DNA of 64,000 nt from Tupaia tana (Eukaryota > Chordata > Mammalia > Scandentia > Tupaiidae), in contig JAKSZU010000008.1 in assembly GCA_026018925.1 (NCBI GenBank), positions 8,360,415 through 8,424,414 on the forward strand, read 5' to 3'. The notes beneath the pieces are model-generated. The model saw only the letters and a list, made by a program, of their open reading frames with translations, was not told where the DNA came from and searched no databases. A program made the translations under genes and the position numbers. This document shows, one piece after another, positions 20,560 to 31,739 of this stretch. The stretch's first letter is position 1; each line of letters begins with the position of its first letter.

Positions 20560-20700
20560 GAAGACAGAAAATTGGATTGGAAAGGTAAAGTAAGTAACTT
20601 AAGGTCACATGGCACAAAATGCAAATGATAGAATCAAGATGGAACCCATCTTGTCTAACTACAAAGCCTGGTCTTAGCCATTTTGTGTCACTGCTTGCTA
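20560..20700 (-). mobile_element. MIR remnant, antisense
   Basis: The text gtaagtaacttaaggtcaca and atagaatcaagatggaaccc follows the antisense MIR consensus ('aagtaacttgcccaaggtcacac'). Confidence 0.6.
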
Positions 20701-21094
20701 GTCAGAGTAGATCAACCTCCAGGAATCTGAACCATTGACTTCAGAAAATGTCTAGTAATAATAAGGAGACACACTCAGAATAAATGGGGAGTTTAGAAGG
20801 GAAACCTTAAAGAGCTTTTGAGAATAAATAAAGCAGCATGTTTGGGATGTAATAGACCACAATGGAATGGAGAGTATCTTTCAAAACTCATGTTAATGGA
20901 GCTTAATAAATCCAATTGCTCATTGCTGGGAAGCACTGAACATACTTCGTGTCCTCCAGCAGACCCTGGGTCAGGGCGGTGCTTGGCCACGCTCAACAGG
21001 AGTGCCAGTCACTTGCATTGTGTTAGGGTCAGAGCTATTTGTAGACCAAGGATGCTAACCTGACAGTAAGGGGCACCAAGAGAGTGATTACTGC

Positions 21095-21315
21095 ATAAAG
21101 GTTAAGAACAGTGATTCTGAACTTAGACAGAGACAAATGAGCCCACTAACTAGCTGCGCGTCCTCATCCTCGGCTAGTTATTTGTCCTTTCTGACATTCA
21201 GTGTCACCGTCTGTGAAAGGGAAATGTGATGCCTGTGTCTGAGCTCGTCGTGATAGTTAGATAAGCTACTGCATGCAAAGGGCTTAGCTTAATGAACTCT
21301 AGTTATTTTTTAAGT
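21095..21315 (+). mobile_element. MIR remnant
   Basis: Sense MIR landmarks: gttaagaacagtgattctga, ctaactagctgcg, gtcaccgtctgtgaaaggg and gcaaagggcttagc. Confidence 0.7.
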
Positions 21316-21714
21316 AATTATTATGACTCTGATGAAATGCTGAGCACCCTAGAGATGGGACAGTTGGTAAGTTAGGGTAGGACCCAGGATGTAGGGGAAT
21401 GGCTAAACAGCTTACACTAAAACTGTAGTTAGAGAATATAATGACGCATGGCTCTGAAATGTCTAATTTTCTCAACAACTTAGTGTCTTTTCCTTCATTT
21501 CTGTTATATAGGATTAAATAAAGAACATGATTGGAACATTAGAAAAATACTCTGAATGTTTTTCTACATGTATTACCTCTACGATTCATGACTCTAAAGC
21601 ATCAGCTACTAACTTGATAGGTTTAAAGTCCTAAAATTCCTTGGTAAGGACAGATGGCATGTTTTCTGGAATCCTCCTTTGGAAAATACTGGGAGAGAAT
21701 AGGGTTAAAAGAAG

Positions 21715-21920
21715 CAAGGGATTTGCTGTTAGGTGGACTTTGGTTTGAATCCTAACTGTTTTAGCTGTGTGAACCTGCAGAAATTATCTAGCCTCTCTGA
21801 ATCTCTTCACTTGTAAACTGGGGATGATAATCTCTCATGGGATTTTGAGGCATGTGAAGTATTTATTCATAGCTGATTTCATCTGAAGGCTATCACTAAA
21901 TGGTAAGTATTAATGGTTGC
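21715..21920 (+). mobile_element. MIR remnant
   Basis: Sense MIR landmarks: tttgaatcctaactg, tagctgtgtgaacctgc, cacttgtaaactggggatga and ggcatgtgaagtatt. Confidence 0.7.
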
Positions 21921-22013
21921 AGCTATCTTGAATTTTGTTTTCCTCTCATACTATACAAGATAATTTTCTACTAGGTAAAAGGACACAGGGAAAAAAAGAA
22001 AAGAAAAAACCCA

Positions 22014-22044
<31 letters not shown>

Positions 22045-22331
22045 CCTAAAACGAAATCATTACTGAACACAAACCATTGAAGTTCCCAAGGAAACTTTGA
22101 GAGATGAGGGATATCTTTGTTTTTGAGAGCCTTTCCTAGAATAACTCTCTGGCCATCCCTCTCCTTCCTTGATAGAAGTCATAGATGGAGAGTACCGAGG
22201 AGTTCAGTTACCAATGTTCTATCACACGGTTCAGCTTTTATCTGGTTTGTGCTTGAAGGACTGTTAGAACCATGAGGTCTCTTTCCCACTGCATCCAGGG
22301 ACCACTTCAAGTTTATTTTGTAAAGAATTAG

Positions 22332-22367
22332 TTATTTAATTTTATTACTATTATTATTTTTTAATTT

Positions 22368-22422
<55 letters not shown>

Positions 22423-22501
22423 CCGTCAGGTCTGGGACTTAAACCAGGGTTGGCCACGTGGGAGTCCAGCACCTTAACCATCACACCACCTGATGGCCCC
22501 A
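22332..22501 (-). mobile_element. tRNA-derived SINE, type B, with (GA)24
   Basis: Reverse short copy whose CT tract has expanded into a GA run at 22371-22419. The head complement ends ccacctgatggcccc. Confidence 0.88.
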
Positions 22502-23207
22502 GGTCACTCTGCGTTTTAGTGAGACTTTTCCTTATTGAAAAGTCTTCTGCTCAGCTGGTAGCAGGCTGATCTTTTCAGACTCTCTTCTTCCAGCGGTCCC
22601 AGCACAGTGGCTGACTTGTGTGGGGATGACGGTGTCCTGGGATGGCAGCAGAGATGGAGGGAACAGGAAGTGGTCTGCAACGTAGATGAGGAGCTTGAGG
22701 TGATCATCAGATAGAGCTTATGGAAGGTTCTAGAGTTGGAATCCGTCAGGGTGGTCATTTGCCCAGCACTGGGAAGCAGACTGTGTGATGAAGGGGATCG
22801 TGTATGAGCAAGTGTGAGCTGCGTGTGCGTGAATCAGAGAATGCTGGTGGTGGAGGGAGAACTTGAAGACTGGAAAGCATGGAGTAGCATGAATAGCATT
22901 TAAACACCCAGCCATACTAGCAGAAGGGAGCCCTCAGGGTGTAGAAGCCCAACAAGACAAGTGCCCAGGATTACAGTTCTCCAGGCAGGCCGAAGATTTG
23001 TTGGAGGACTGGCAGCAGAGTCACAGGATATGGTGGTGGTGGTATATGGCTGGGGGGTGGGGGTGTGTGGCTGTGGGTAGCTGCACAGCTCCTGTGACTT
23101 TCAGTCTACCAGTGTGTCAGATGAAGTGGAGAAACATGATCCTCAAGTTACAGGAAGATGGGATGTAACTTGAGGAGTTGGCAGGCTAAAGGGAATTTTA
23201 GCCTTTA
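22502..23207. other. Unique sequence, GT/GGT-rich patch
   Basis: No gene seen. The part near 22960-23070 faintly resembles the unnamed ancient repeat found at 12380 and 50455. A ggtggt-rich patch lies near 23030-23045. Confidence 0.35.
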
Positions 23208-23232
23208 GTTTTAGTTTTAGTTTTAGTTTTTT
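23208..23232. repeat. (TTTTAG)n microsatellite
   Basis: Four to five hexamer repeats that served as the SINE insertion site. Confidence 0.75.
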
Positions 23233-23495
23233 TTTTTTTTTTGGAGAAGTTTTCGCTATGGGGCGCGTGCGCTCGCCAGACAGACAAAGAAAGACATAGA
23301 GACAGAAAGTGAGAAATCACCCCCCAGGGGGGATGGCCATACTGCAATCCCTTCTCCTCCATTCTCCTCTCGGGATCTTGGGCACGCATGCACACGCGCC
23401 CGGCGTGAGTTTTAAGCCACTGGGTCCGGGACGCAAACCGCGGTCGACTACGTGGGAGTCCAGCGACATAGCCATTACACTAACTGCTGGTTCCC
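23226..23495 (-). mobile_element. tRNA-derived SINE, type A1a
   Basis: Near-consensus reverse copy. It sits inside a (TTTTAG)n run: repeats precede it at 23205-23230 and one resumes after it at 23498. The B box complement gggacgcaaacc derives from the altered subtype. Confidence 0.9.
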
Positions 23496-23797
23496 TAGTT
23501 TTAGTTTTTAGAACAGAAACAACAAATCATTTGATCACATAATCATCTTTCTGCAAATTGCCTCAAATTTAGGCTCTCTCTTGAGCAGACTATAATAAAT
23601 ACAGAGTTTCAGGTCTATAGAATACTGCTTATGCCCAAAAGGCTGCAAAACTACGACACATGTAATACATCTTCGTGTGCTCTAACCTGACCTAACACTG
23701 TAGCTAAACTGCCGAAGTGTTTTTAATAAAAACACTTGAGTTTTTATTAAAGATTCTTGAGTTTCGTTTGCGTTTACTGTTTTAAATCTCATTTTAG
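23496..23797. other. Unique sequence
   Basis: No gene seen. A small palindrome, aaaacacttgagttttt, lies near 23729. Confidence 0.35.
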
Positions 23798-24032
23798 GAT
23801 TAGTCTAGTAGGCTAGTGGTTAAGGGGTCAGTTCCCACATGGACGGCCACAGTTTGAATTCCAGTCTTAGTGGCTTGGAAAACAAGCTGGGCACGTATGC
23901 ACGTGTGTCCCAAATCCCAAGAGAGAGAAAAATGGAGAAGGGATGGTGGTGACCATGCCCCACGGGGGGATGCTTTCTCCATCATCCTTTCTTTGTCGAT
24001 CTCTCTCTGATGACACGTGCTCTCTGGCAATT
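23798..24032 (+). mobile_element. tRNA-derived SINE, type A2
   Basis: Old forward copy (ctagtaggctagtggttaag) with a recognisable body (cccaaatcccaagagag) and tail gctctctggcaatt. Confidence 0.8.
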
Positions 24033-24035
24033 AAA

Positions 24036-24235
24036 CTTGGGCCAGCAGGTGGCATAATGGTTAAGGTGCTAGATTCCCACATGACTGACTGTGGTTCAAG
24101 TCCTGGACCTGGTGACTTGTTTTCTCACTGCTCCCATGCCGCATTGCCCCACCGCTACCATTCATCGCTCTCTGGTGAGTACTAATACCATCTAGCAAAA
24201 TTTTTAATTAATTAATTAATTAAATTTAATTAACA
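24036..24235 (+). mobile_element. tRNA-derived SINE, type B
   Basis: Forward copy: gggccagcaggtggcataatgg, B box ggttcaagtcc, CT tract, and atctagcaaaattt followed by an (AATT)n tail. Confidence 0.85.
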
Positions 24236-24696
24236 ATTTTTTTAAAAAAAACTCATTTTTTGCCTTCATATTTACTATTTTAAAATGTGTTTTGGTTTTA
24301 TTTTAAAATGAACTTTAAAATGCATTCATTAGGCTTGTAAGATCTCTTAATGTTGCTGCCCCGGAGGAGCCTGGGCCGTCCCAGGCACTATGGCCCTTTC
24401 TTACAGCTCGTGCTGGAGCTGATGGAGACGCCTAATGCACCACCGTGGCGAGCGCGAAGTCGGCCCTGTTAGGACCAGTGGACTCTTTGATAGAAATCTC
24501 AATTTTGGGGGAGCACACTAAAACTTTATAAAGTGTATGTATTTAATAGTTCAAATGAATATAATGATAAAATAAATAGGAGAGATTGTTTTATCATTAA
24601 TCTTTATTTTCTAGCATTTTGGCTTTCAAGCCCAATACTCTAATTTATTAGTTCTTAGATTTTTAGATTTCATGAATAGGATTAAAAAATAGCATG
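24236..24696. other. Unique sequence
   Basis: A GC-richer patch at 24355-24475 sits in AT-rich DNA. No gene is supported. Confidence 0.35.
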
Positions 24697-24934
24697 CTGG
24701 GAACCAGGCGTTCCATGCAGTCGACTGCAGTTCGAGTCCTGGACCCAGTAGCTTAAAACTCATGCCAGGCACATGTGCACGCATGCCCGCAGTCCTGAAA
24801 GGAGAATGGAGGAGAAGGAATTGCCACATGGCCCTCTCCCTGGGGGATGATTTCTCGCTTTCCGTCTCTGTCTCTCTGGCAAGTGCACATGCCCTATAGC
24901 AAAAAAACTCTCTCTAAAAAAAAAAAAAAAAAAT
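24697..24934 (+). mobile_element. tRNA-derived SINE, type A, with head deletion
   Basis: Forward copy whose A box region is deleted: ctgggaaccaggcgttccat runs straight to cagtcgactgcagttcgag. Such a copy would lack a working Pol III promoter. Flanks tagcatgct and tagtatgct look like its duplication. Confidence 0.85.
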
Positions 24935-25399
24935 TAGTATGCTAAGGAGAGGCATGTATTTGGGGAGAGGGATATATTGTGTACAGAGAAACAGGATGGC
25001 CAAATTTCAATTTTGCCAAGAGCATTTTTCCCCAAAAAACTTCACTTAAGAACAATGAATCAAAGAAATGGCAAACTGATAAAAACAAAAACAAAAACAA
25101 AAAACACAAAAAAACGAAATGTAAAAGCATTCAGTGTTTTGGAATGCAGGAGCTTACCTATTAGTAAAGATTCTCAAGAAAAATTAAGTTTTTAAAAAAC
25201 GCATGGTACAAAACAATATGTAGAATATATAGAACATAAAATATAAAAAAGGCACACACAAATATTTGTAAGAAACCAGTAATAATGACTTCTTGTCAAG
25301 TGAATTGGGACAGAGGGAGACTGACTTTTCACTCTTTTCATGCTTTTTGATGTTGGTACCATGTGCATTAAAAAATAAATAGTTTTAAAAATTAGTTTT
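24935..25399. other. Unique AT-rich sequence
   Basis: Contains an (AAAAAC)n stretch near 25080-25105. No gene seen. Confidence 0.4.
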
Positions 25400-25400
25400 T

Positions 25401-25520
25401 TGGGGCCGGCAGGTAGTGCGGTGGTTAAGGTGCTGGACTCCCACATGGCTGACCGCGGTTTGAGTCCTGGACCTGGCGGCTTGCTTTCTCTTTCCTCTTC
25501 TTTTTCTCTTTGTCTCTCTA

Positions 25521-25554
<34 letters not shown>

Positions 25555-25590
25555 TAATAAGACATAAAATAAAATAAATCTTTTTTTGGG
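25401..25590 (+). mobile_element. tRNA-derived SINE, type B, with (AAT)n tail
   Basis: Forward copy: ggggccggcaggtagtgcgg, B box ggtttgagtcc, CT tract, (TAA)10 at 25521-25551 and an (AAAT)n tail that hosts the next, reverse SINE. Confidence 0.88.
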
Positions 25591-25848
25591 GAGAGGTTTT
25601 TGCTATAGGGCACGTGTGCTCACTAGAAAGAGAGAGACAGAGAGACAGAAAGTGAGAAATCACCCCCCCCACCCCCTCCAGGGAGGATGGCTACGCTGCA
25701 ATCCCTTCTCCTCCATTCTCCTCTTGGGATCCTGGGCACGCACACACACGTGCCCAGTGTGAGTTTAAGCCACCGGGTCTGGGACTCGAACCGCCATTGA
25801 TTACATGGGAGTCCAGCGACATAGCCATTATGCCAACTGCTGGTCCCA
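25578..25848 (-). mobile_element. tRNA-derived SINE, type A1, in a type B tail
   Basis: Reverse copy flanked by aaaataaatctt on both sides (about 25569 and 25851). It inserted in the tail of the forward type B SINE, giving an inverted pair. Confidence 0.9.
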
Positions 25849-25859
25849 ATAAAATAAAT

Positions 25860-26735
25860 CTTTAAAAAATAGTTTTGTGAAAAATTAGTTCTCGTGTCCT
25901 TGTTTTTCATGTCATAGATTGGTAAAAACTACGTCCTGGGGTTGGGACTAGGCTTCAAATCAGCTTCTGAGAGCCTCCATCCAGCCCGCTTTCCCGTTTC
26001 CTTGAAGTGAGAATACGCACGGGCAGGAGTGAGTCTAGTTGTCCCTCCCTCCTCCTGAGAAAATGACGCGCTTCGGAAAGTATTAGTTTTTGAGAGGGGA
26101 GCTGCGATTTCCAAGATTGAGGAGGAGATACACTATTTTCAAAGATTCACCTCTTCCCCTTTTCTCTATCCTTGTTTGTCTAGATGGAAAGGTTCAAATA
26201 AGGAAGCCAGCGTCCCAGGACTTTCCTTTTCGTAATGTCAGTGAGTGCCAGAGCCGAGTGTATTAATATGCACTACACATTGTGTTTATTTCTGTTTCAT
26301 CAAGGTTTTGCCAGATTATGGCCTGTCTGTGCCTGATAGTGGCTGTGTTTGTGTACGAGCACAGGGTCATCTGATAAGGAATTGTCGCATCATGCGATTA
26401 AGTGATGTTTAAAATGGGCGTAAGCCAGAAGAATCTGACTCCCAGAGCACTTTTAGAAGGTCTGATCAACAAAAGAAAGTTCAAGGTGTCTTGGTAAAGG
26501 TCATTGATTACAGCCGTCTTGATCATTCGGGACTTGTTCCTTCCTGCAGAGACACAATTAAAGTAATGTTGTACAGTAGACATTTTTCATTGTTGGAGGA
26601 AGGGCACCTTTTTTCAGTAAATCCATGTAAAATCTATGTTCTTTTCAGAAAGATAAAAAGTGATATTTTTAGAAATTCACTCATGATTTTAAGAGAGTCG
26701 CTGCTTTATCGTATGTGCCAGTTCCCAGTCACTAT
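25860..26735. other. SINE-free unique sequence
   Basis: About 880 bp. No exon, RNA gene or promoter can be supported. Confidence 0.4.
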
Positions 26736-26736
26736 T

Positions 26737-26880
26737 TTTTTTTTGAAGATTTTTGCTATAGGGTGCTTTCTCTCACTAGAGAGACAGACAGAAAGAGAGA
26801 CGGAAAGTGAGAAACCACTCCCCAGGGGGGGATGGCCACGCTGCAATCCCTTCTCCTTCATTCTCCTCTCAGGGTTTTGG

Positions 26881-26916
<36 letters not shown>

Positions 26917-27007
26917 GCAGAGTGAGTTTTAAGCCACTGGGTTGGGTGTTAAACTGTGATTGACCATGTGTAAGTCCAGCACCTTAACCACTACACCTAC
27001 TGGTCCC
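26737..27007 (-). mobile_element. tRNA-derived SINE, type A, with (AC)16
   Basis: Reverse copy flanked by gtcactatt at about 26728 and 27010. The GTGCGTGCGTG part of its body has become an (AC)n run at 26883-26914. Confidence 0.9.
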
Positions 27008-27044
27008 CCTGTCACTATTAACCAAGACTTTCCCAACCAGGTAG

Positions 27045-27158
27045 GCTATGAGCCTTCTGGGGCGGGACCTCGTGTCACTCACATTTGCATGTCTAGTATA
27101 AGTATGTGGCACCCAGTAAGTACCTAGTACATGGCTGTTGACTGAATGAATGAAGGCT
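27045..27158 (+). mobile_element. L2 LINE 3' end
   Basis: Landmarks atgagccttctggggcggga, tgtggcacccagtaagtacc and gttgactgaatgaatgaa match the L2 3' terminal consensus. Confidence 0.65.
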
Positions 27159-27159
27159 T

Positions 27160-28590
27160 CAAATGAACAGTTACTACATAAGGAAATGAACAAAAACTTA
27201 AACATTGCCTTGCAATACTTGATCTATTAGATACCTTTGTGTCAATATCTAATCAGTGCTACAACCAGTTTATAGAACGGAATGAGTCTGGAAAGTTATC
27301 AGGAAAAAGTTTTGTCTGATAGCTAAAGTGAACTCCTGGTTTTGTGCTTAAAGGTAAGTTCTTCAAGTTAAAGTTGGTTATTATTGTTATTAATTTGGCC
27401 TTGAGTCTGTCTTCTCAATATCCCAGGCAAATCATCTTATTATAACACTTGTGGCACTTGAGAAAATGTGCAAAAGCAAGGAATTTGTGCTCTTCCGTGG
27501 AGTCTGGTAAATTTAGTCATCCGTTGCCCTGTGAGATGCGAGGCAACTCTGCTTCCTCTGGAGTCTGTTTTTTCTTCCTTTCTTCAAAATAACCTGCCAT
27601 CTTTCCAAAATAAACACGAAAGGGAAATACATGAGCGGGGATGTAATCACACAGATATTTGGAGCTACATGCTTCTAAAAAAGCAGTAAAAATAAAGTAG
27701 TCATCACAAATTTATTCTGGTTTTATGGACTTGTTAATGTCCTTATCTTTATACGTTTTTTTTAAAAAACAACATATAAAAATTTGCCCAAGTGAACATA
27801 AAATAGCTATCTAGCCAGAACCTATTTTTCTTATGTAAGACTGTCTTAGGTTTCCAAGATTACAATTTTAGGTGAACTTTATGAAGATAATTATGGTACA
27901 GATTTTGAGTGTTCTAGAATTACAGTAACATATCCTATTTCTTTTATGAAGCCTCATTATGATGTTCTCTGGTGGGCATGTTACCTGTGTGATTATGTTA
28001 GGCTTCATAATAATATGTAAACTTCACATTTATTTTTAGATACTTTGAATTTAAAGATATTTTTAGGGTTTCTTATAATCCTGGATGGTCTGTGAAAGTT
28101 AAGAAACATTTTAAAAAACTAGCTTGCTAAAAAGGCCTTATCTGATCCAGTGAGCCTGGTGAATAATTTTACAACTTTAAGCTAGGGTTGAGAAAATATG
28201 ATGAACCTTGTATTCCTCTTTCTCCTGTCCTTTTCCTCTCTTCTTCATCTGCATCTTTTTCATTTTCAGCAAATATTTCTTTAGCATCGACTCTCTGTAG
28301 CATACAATGGGAACTCAGTTTTCAACTACTGCCCTTAGGTTTCAGAGTGAGAAGCTGGCCTCATAGTCAAAGACTATGCTCATTTTAGATCATTACTAGA
28401 AATTAGATCATGGCCAGAAACAGATTGTGTGAAGTCAAGTCCACATTTATTAATGAAGATCATACTCTTCGGGTGGGGGTGGAGCTAGCAAAATTTTATG
28501 TGTGTACAACTCTCCAACCGAAGAACAGAGGTTTGTTATACAATTTAATGGCATCAATAAGACAGCAATGTTTGTGGTTACAGAGAGACA
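27160..28590. other. SINE-free AT-rich interval
   Basis: About 1.4 kb with no recognised repeat. A pyrimidine-rich run followed by tttcattttcag near 28230-28270 looks splice-like, but the following frame is short and I do not call an exon. Confidence 0.4.
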
Positions 28591-28604
28591 GAGAGCCAGA
28601 AAGT

Positions 28605-28862
28605 GAGTGGCATAGTGGTTGAGATGCTAAGCTCCCATGTAGTCGACCATGGTTCGAGTCCTGGACCTGGTGGCTTGAAACTCACGCCAGGCACACATGT
28701 GTGCATGCCCAAAATCTCCAGAGGAGAATGGAGGAGAAGAGATCGCCATGTGGTTACCTCCCCAGAGGGTGATTTCTTGCTTTCTCTCTCTCTGTTCCCC
28801 TCTGTCTCAACAGTGAGCATATGCACACTATAAGGAAAATCTTCCCCTAAAAAAAAAAAAAC
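28605..28862 (+). mobile_element. tRNA-derived SINE, type A
   Basis: Forward copy with a truncated 5' edge (gagtggcatagtggttgag) and an A-tail. It is flanked by agacagcaatg (28561) and agatagcaatg (28871). About 40 bp of GA-rich sequence sits between the left flank and the head. Confidence 0.82.
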
Positions 28863-28976
28863 AAAAACAAGATAGCAATGATGTCCTTCTTAGGTGAGTT
28901 AACTGCTTTTACCCAGACACATGCTTATGAGGCCTGAAGATGCTAATTACACAGTATTTTTAAAAATAATTATTCA

Positions 28977-29230
28977 CGGGACTAGCAGTTAGCGTAATGG
29001 CTATGTCGCTGGACTCCCATGTAGTTGACTGCAGTTCGAGTCCCAGACTCTGTGGCTTAAACTCACATCGGGCGCGTGTGCGTGTGTGTCCAAGATCCTG
29101 AGAGGAGAATGGAGGAGAAGGGATTGCGGCGTGGCCATCCCCTCTTGGGGGGTGATTTCTCGCTTTCTGTCTCTCTGTCTCTCTCTGTCTGTCTGGCGAG
29201 CGCACGCACCCTATAGCAAAAACCTCTTAA
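28977..29230 (+). mobile_element. tRNA-derived SINE, type A1
   Basis: Forward copy: gggactagcagttagcg, B box gttcgagtccc and tatagcaaaaacctc. Flanks aattattcac and aaattattcac form its duplication. The A-tail is nearly absent. Confidence 0.9.
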
Positions 29231-29261
29231 AAAATTATTCACTTAATTTTTATCTATCATT

Positions 29262-29402
29262 ATCATTTTTAAATTTGCTACAGAAGACACACACTCACCA
29301 GAGAGAGAGAAAGTGAGAAACAAGCTGCCAGGTCTGGGGCTTGAACGCTGATTGGCCACGTGGAAACTAGCACCCCAATCACCATGCCACCTACTGGCCC
29401 TT
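29262..29402 (-). mobile_element. tRNA-derived SINE, type B
   Basis: Reverse copy: aaatttgctacagaagacac, a short GA tract, and head complement ending ccacctactggccc. Confidence 0.82.
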
Positions 29403-29935
29403 ACGGGGCATTTTTATCTTGTCACTAATGTCTCAAGAAGGCTCACCTGCAAACAGACCTTCATAACTGTAGGAAATCCTAGTTAGGAGGGTCTATGAGT
29501 AATGCTAAAACGTGGGGTTACAAAAAAAGTTCTGCAGTGTAAGCTGACTACACCCACATTCGTAATCACTCTGATAGTAATGCATGTTGTGTGTGGACCT
29601 TGTCTTCCGTCTGAGTGTTGATTTATTACAATTCTGTTCACTAAAAATAGCTCATGATCCCACTCCTTTGAATGCATTCTGCAGCTTGGGCTGTGGAGGA
29701 AGAGGTCCTGGGGTCACAGCTGGGCACTGCTGGGGCTGGTTCTTCTGCTGGAGGCCCTGGCACCTGGCATCTCTAGTGGTTCTGTCTGAAATAGTTGCTC
29801 CTCCTCACTGTGGAGCTGCGGCTTGGCTCGGCTGGACAAGGTGGAGGGACAAATATCTGTGCCCAGGACCACGTCACTCCTCTCTCTGCATCATTTTCAT
29901 GGCCCAGTCTGTCAGCAGTGGGCGTAGAGCTGCCT
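29403..29935. other. Unique sequence
   Basis: The 137-codon plus frame at 29584-29997 resembles no family I know. No gene call. Confidence 0.35.
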
Positions 29936-29937
29936 GG

Positions 29938-30170
29938 TTCAGGCCAGCTGTGGTGGCACAAGAACAAACAATGCTCTGTGATTCTGAGGCTTCATAGAAG
30001 GGTCCTGGGTTCGGGTCCTACCATGTGCCTAGACACACCGGGTGTGCACGTGCACCTGTAACCATGGGTGGTAGAATCTGGGGTGGATCATGGCATGAGG
30101 TCCTGTGGGAGGTGCCTGTCTTCTCTCTTTCTTTCTCCTGAAAGAAATACATACAAAAACCAAACCAAAT
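29938..30170 (+). mobile_element. Possible old tRNA-like SINE, type C
   Basis: A head-like ggccagctgtggtggcac and B-box-like gggttcgggtcc precede a pyrimidine-rich stretch and an A-rich tail. This matches a forward, diverged tRNA-SINE. Tentative. Confidence 0.4.
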
Positions 30171-30604
30171 GAAACCAAAAAAACCCCCAAACTTAAATAA
30201 GAAAGCTGCTCAGCTCATAAAGAAGAAGAAGCGAGAAGAGCATCCCATGTCTGCTCGGCCTGTTTCTGCACACCTGCCTCTCCTGACCAGGCCTGGAAGG
30301 CTTCCTGCGGATGGCCCCGAGCAGACGAACTTGTCCACGTGACTAGAGCGGCAGCCTGTGGGCCCTGAGTGAGGCTCTTGGAGATAAGAAGGAAAAGTTA
30401 GGTGGATGTCTCCGAACTTGCTCTGGGCAGAGCTGTGGGCATGTCCCACGGTACCCTGGAACTGGGCAAGCCGACACGACATGGCTCATTTAGATCAGAG
30501 AGGGAAAGGCTGGTGCTGACGGAGCTGCTGCCCACCCCTCACCGCTCCACACACACTCCAGGGGTCGTGTGGACAAAGCTCCTGTCGGAACCGAAACCCC
30601 AGGA

Positions 30605-30715
30605 GGAGCTGCCTGCGTTCACTCCAGCTCTGAGACTTAGGGCAAGTCGTTAAATACGTTGCCTCAGTTTTGCCATGCCTACAAAAACGAGAATGAGAGT
30701 AGTGATGCCTCAAAA
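30605..30715 (+). mobile_element. MIR remnant
   Basis: Landmarks ctgagacttagggcaagtcg and cgttgcctcagttttgcc follow MIR ('gggcaagttacttaacctctctgtgcctcag'). Confidence 0.65.
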
Positions 30716-30727
30716 GGCCCTTAGGAG

Positions 30728-30965
30728 GGGCCAACCCCATGGCTTAGTGGTTAAGGGAACCAGATTCCACATGACCAACCATGTGGTTCGAATCCTGGAT
30801 CTGGTGGCTTGAGAAACACATCGGGTGTGCCTCAGGTCCCCACAGGATGGCAGTGGGGGAGACGGAATCGTGGTGTGACCATGCTCCGAGCACGTGCTTT
30901 CTCCCTCTCCCGCCCTGCAGCCTCTCTCTGTGAGCGAAGGTACCCTCTGGCAAACAAGAAGAACC
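30728..30965 (+). mobile_element. tRNA-derived SINE, type A2
   Basis: Old forward copy (ggggccaaccccatggcttag) with B box ggttcgaatcc and tail taccctctggcaaac. Confidence 0.8.
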
Positions 30966-31134
30966 AGAAGTTGTAGGAGGTTCCCGGGCAGAAGAACTAA
31001 ATGAGTAAAGTGCTCCCGAGAGGGCGGTGGCGTCGGCCATGGGTCACTTCAGAAAGAGCAAGCCGTTACCGTGGCTGCTCCGTGTCCTCACACAGTCGCA
31101 CAAGGACACTTTTGGAGAAGAATGAAGATAACTT

Positions 31135-31295
31135 CGTATGTTCTGTGTCACAGAGTGACTCCTTTAACCCCCACAGCAACTCCGTGAAGTAAGTGGACAG
31201 CGAAGATCGTCCACAAGCTGAGAAGGTAAATGTGGAGAGCCAGCCAACCTCTGCCAGGCACGGAATTAAACCCATCACAGACCCATCTGTTATAC
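31135..31295 (-). mobile_element. MIR remnant, antisense
   Basis: The text cacagcaactccgtgaagta, acaagctgagaaggtaaatg and cacggaattaaaccc follow the antisense MIR core. Confidence 0.6.
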
Positions 31296-31314
31296 TGATA
31301 CTTAAATCCTAGAG

Positions 31315-31318
<4 letters not shown>

Positions 31319-31353
<35 letters not shown>

Positions 31354-31604
31354 GCCATAGGGTGTATGTGCTTTCTGAAGAGAGAAAGAGAGAGAGAGAG
31401 GGAGAGAGAGAGGAAACGCGAGAAAGCACCTGCCAATGGGGAATGTCACACCACAGTCCCTTCCCCTCCATCTCTTTCCCCGCTGGGGTTTTGGGTGCGT
31501 GCGCACACCCCGTGTGTTTTGTTAAGCATCTGGGCCTGGACACAACTGTACAGTCAGCCATGGGGGGTCTCATTGCCTTAACTACCATGCCACTGGCTGG
31601 CCCT
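31319..31604 (-). mobile_element. tRNA-derived SINE, type A2
   Basis: Reverse copy with a T29 run, aatttgccatagggtgtatg, a long GA segment, and head complement ending gccactggctggccc. An intact-looking T-run on an otherwise diverged element is unusual. Confidence 0.85.
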
Positions 31605-31739
31605 GTGGCTCTTAAAGGCTTATTTTGTGTATTCATTTATCGGTACAGTAAAGAAAAGTATTTGAGTGGATCACTTAACTTTGTAAAGTAAATTAACAGG
31701 AAAAAAAAAAAAAAAAGAAAGAAGAGCCAAGAAGAAAAA

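Larger units (their letters stand above)
19766..22330. other. SINE-poor interval
   Basis: About 2.5 kb that holds only one truncated SINE and three MIR remnants. Frames of up to 116 codons near 19832-20189 overlap a SINE fragment and are not supported as genes. An A/AAAC-rich stretch lies near 21990-22045. Confidence 0.4.

Noticed and set aside
30750-30800. B-box text ggttcgaatcctgg as a stand-alone Pol III gene.
   Set aside because: It is part of an old type A2 SINE.
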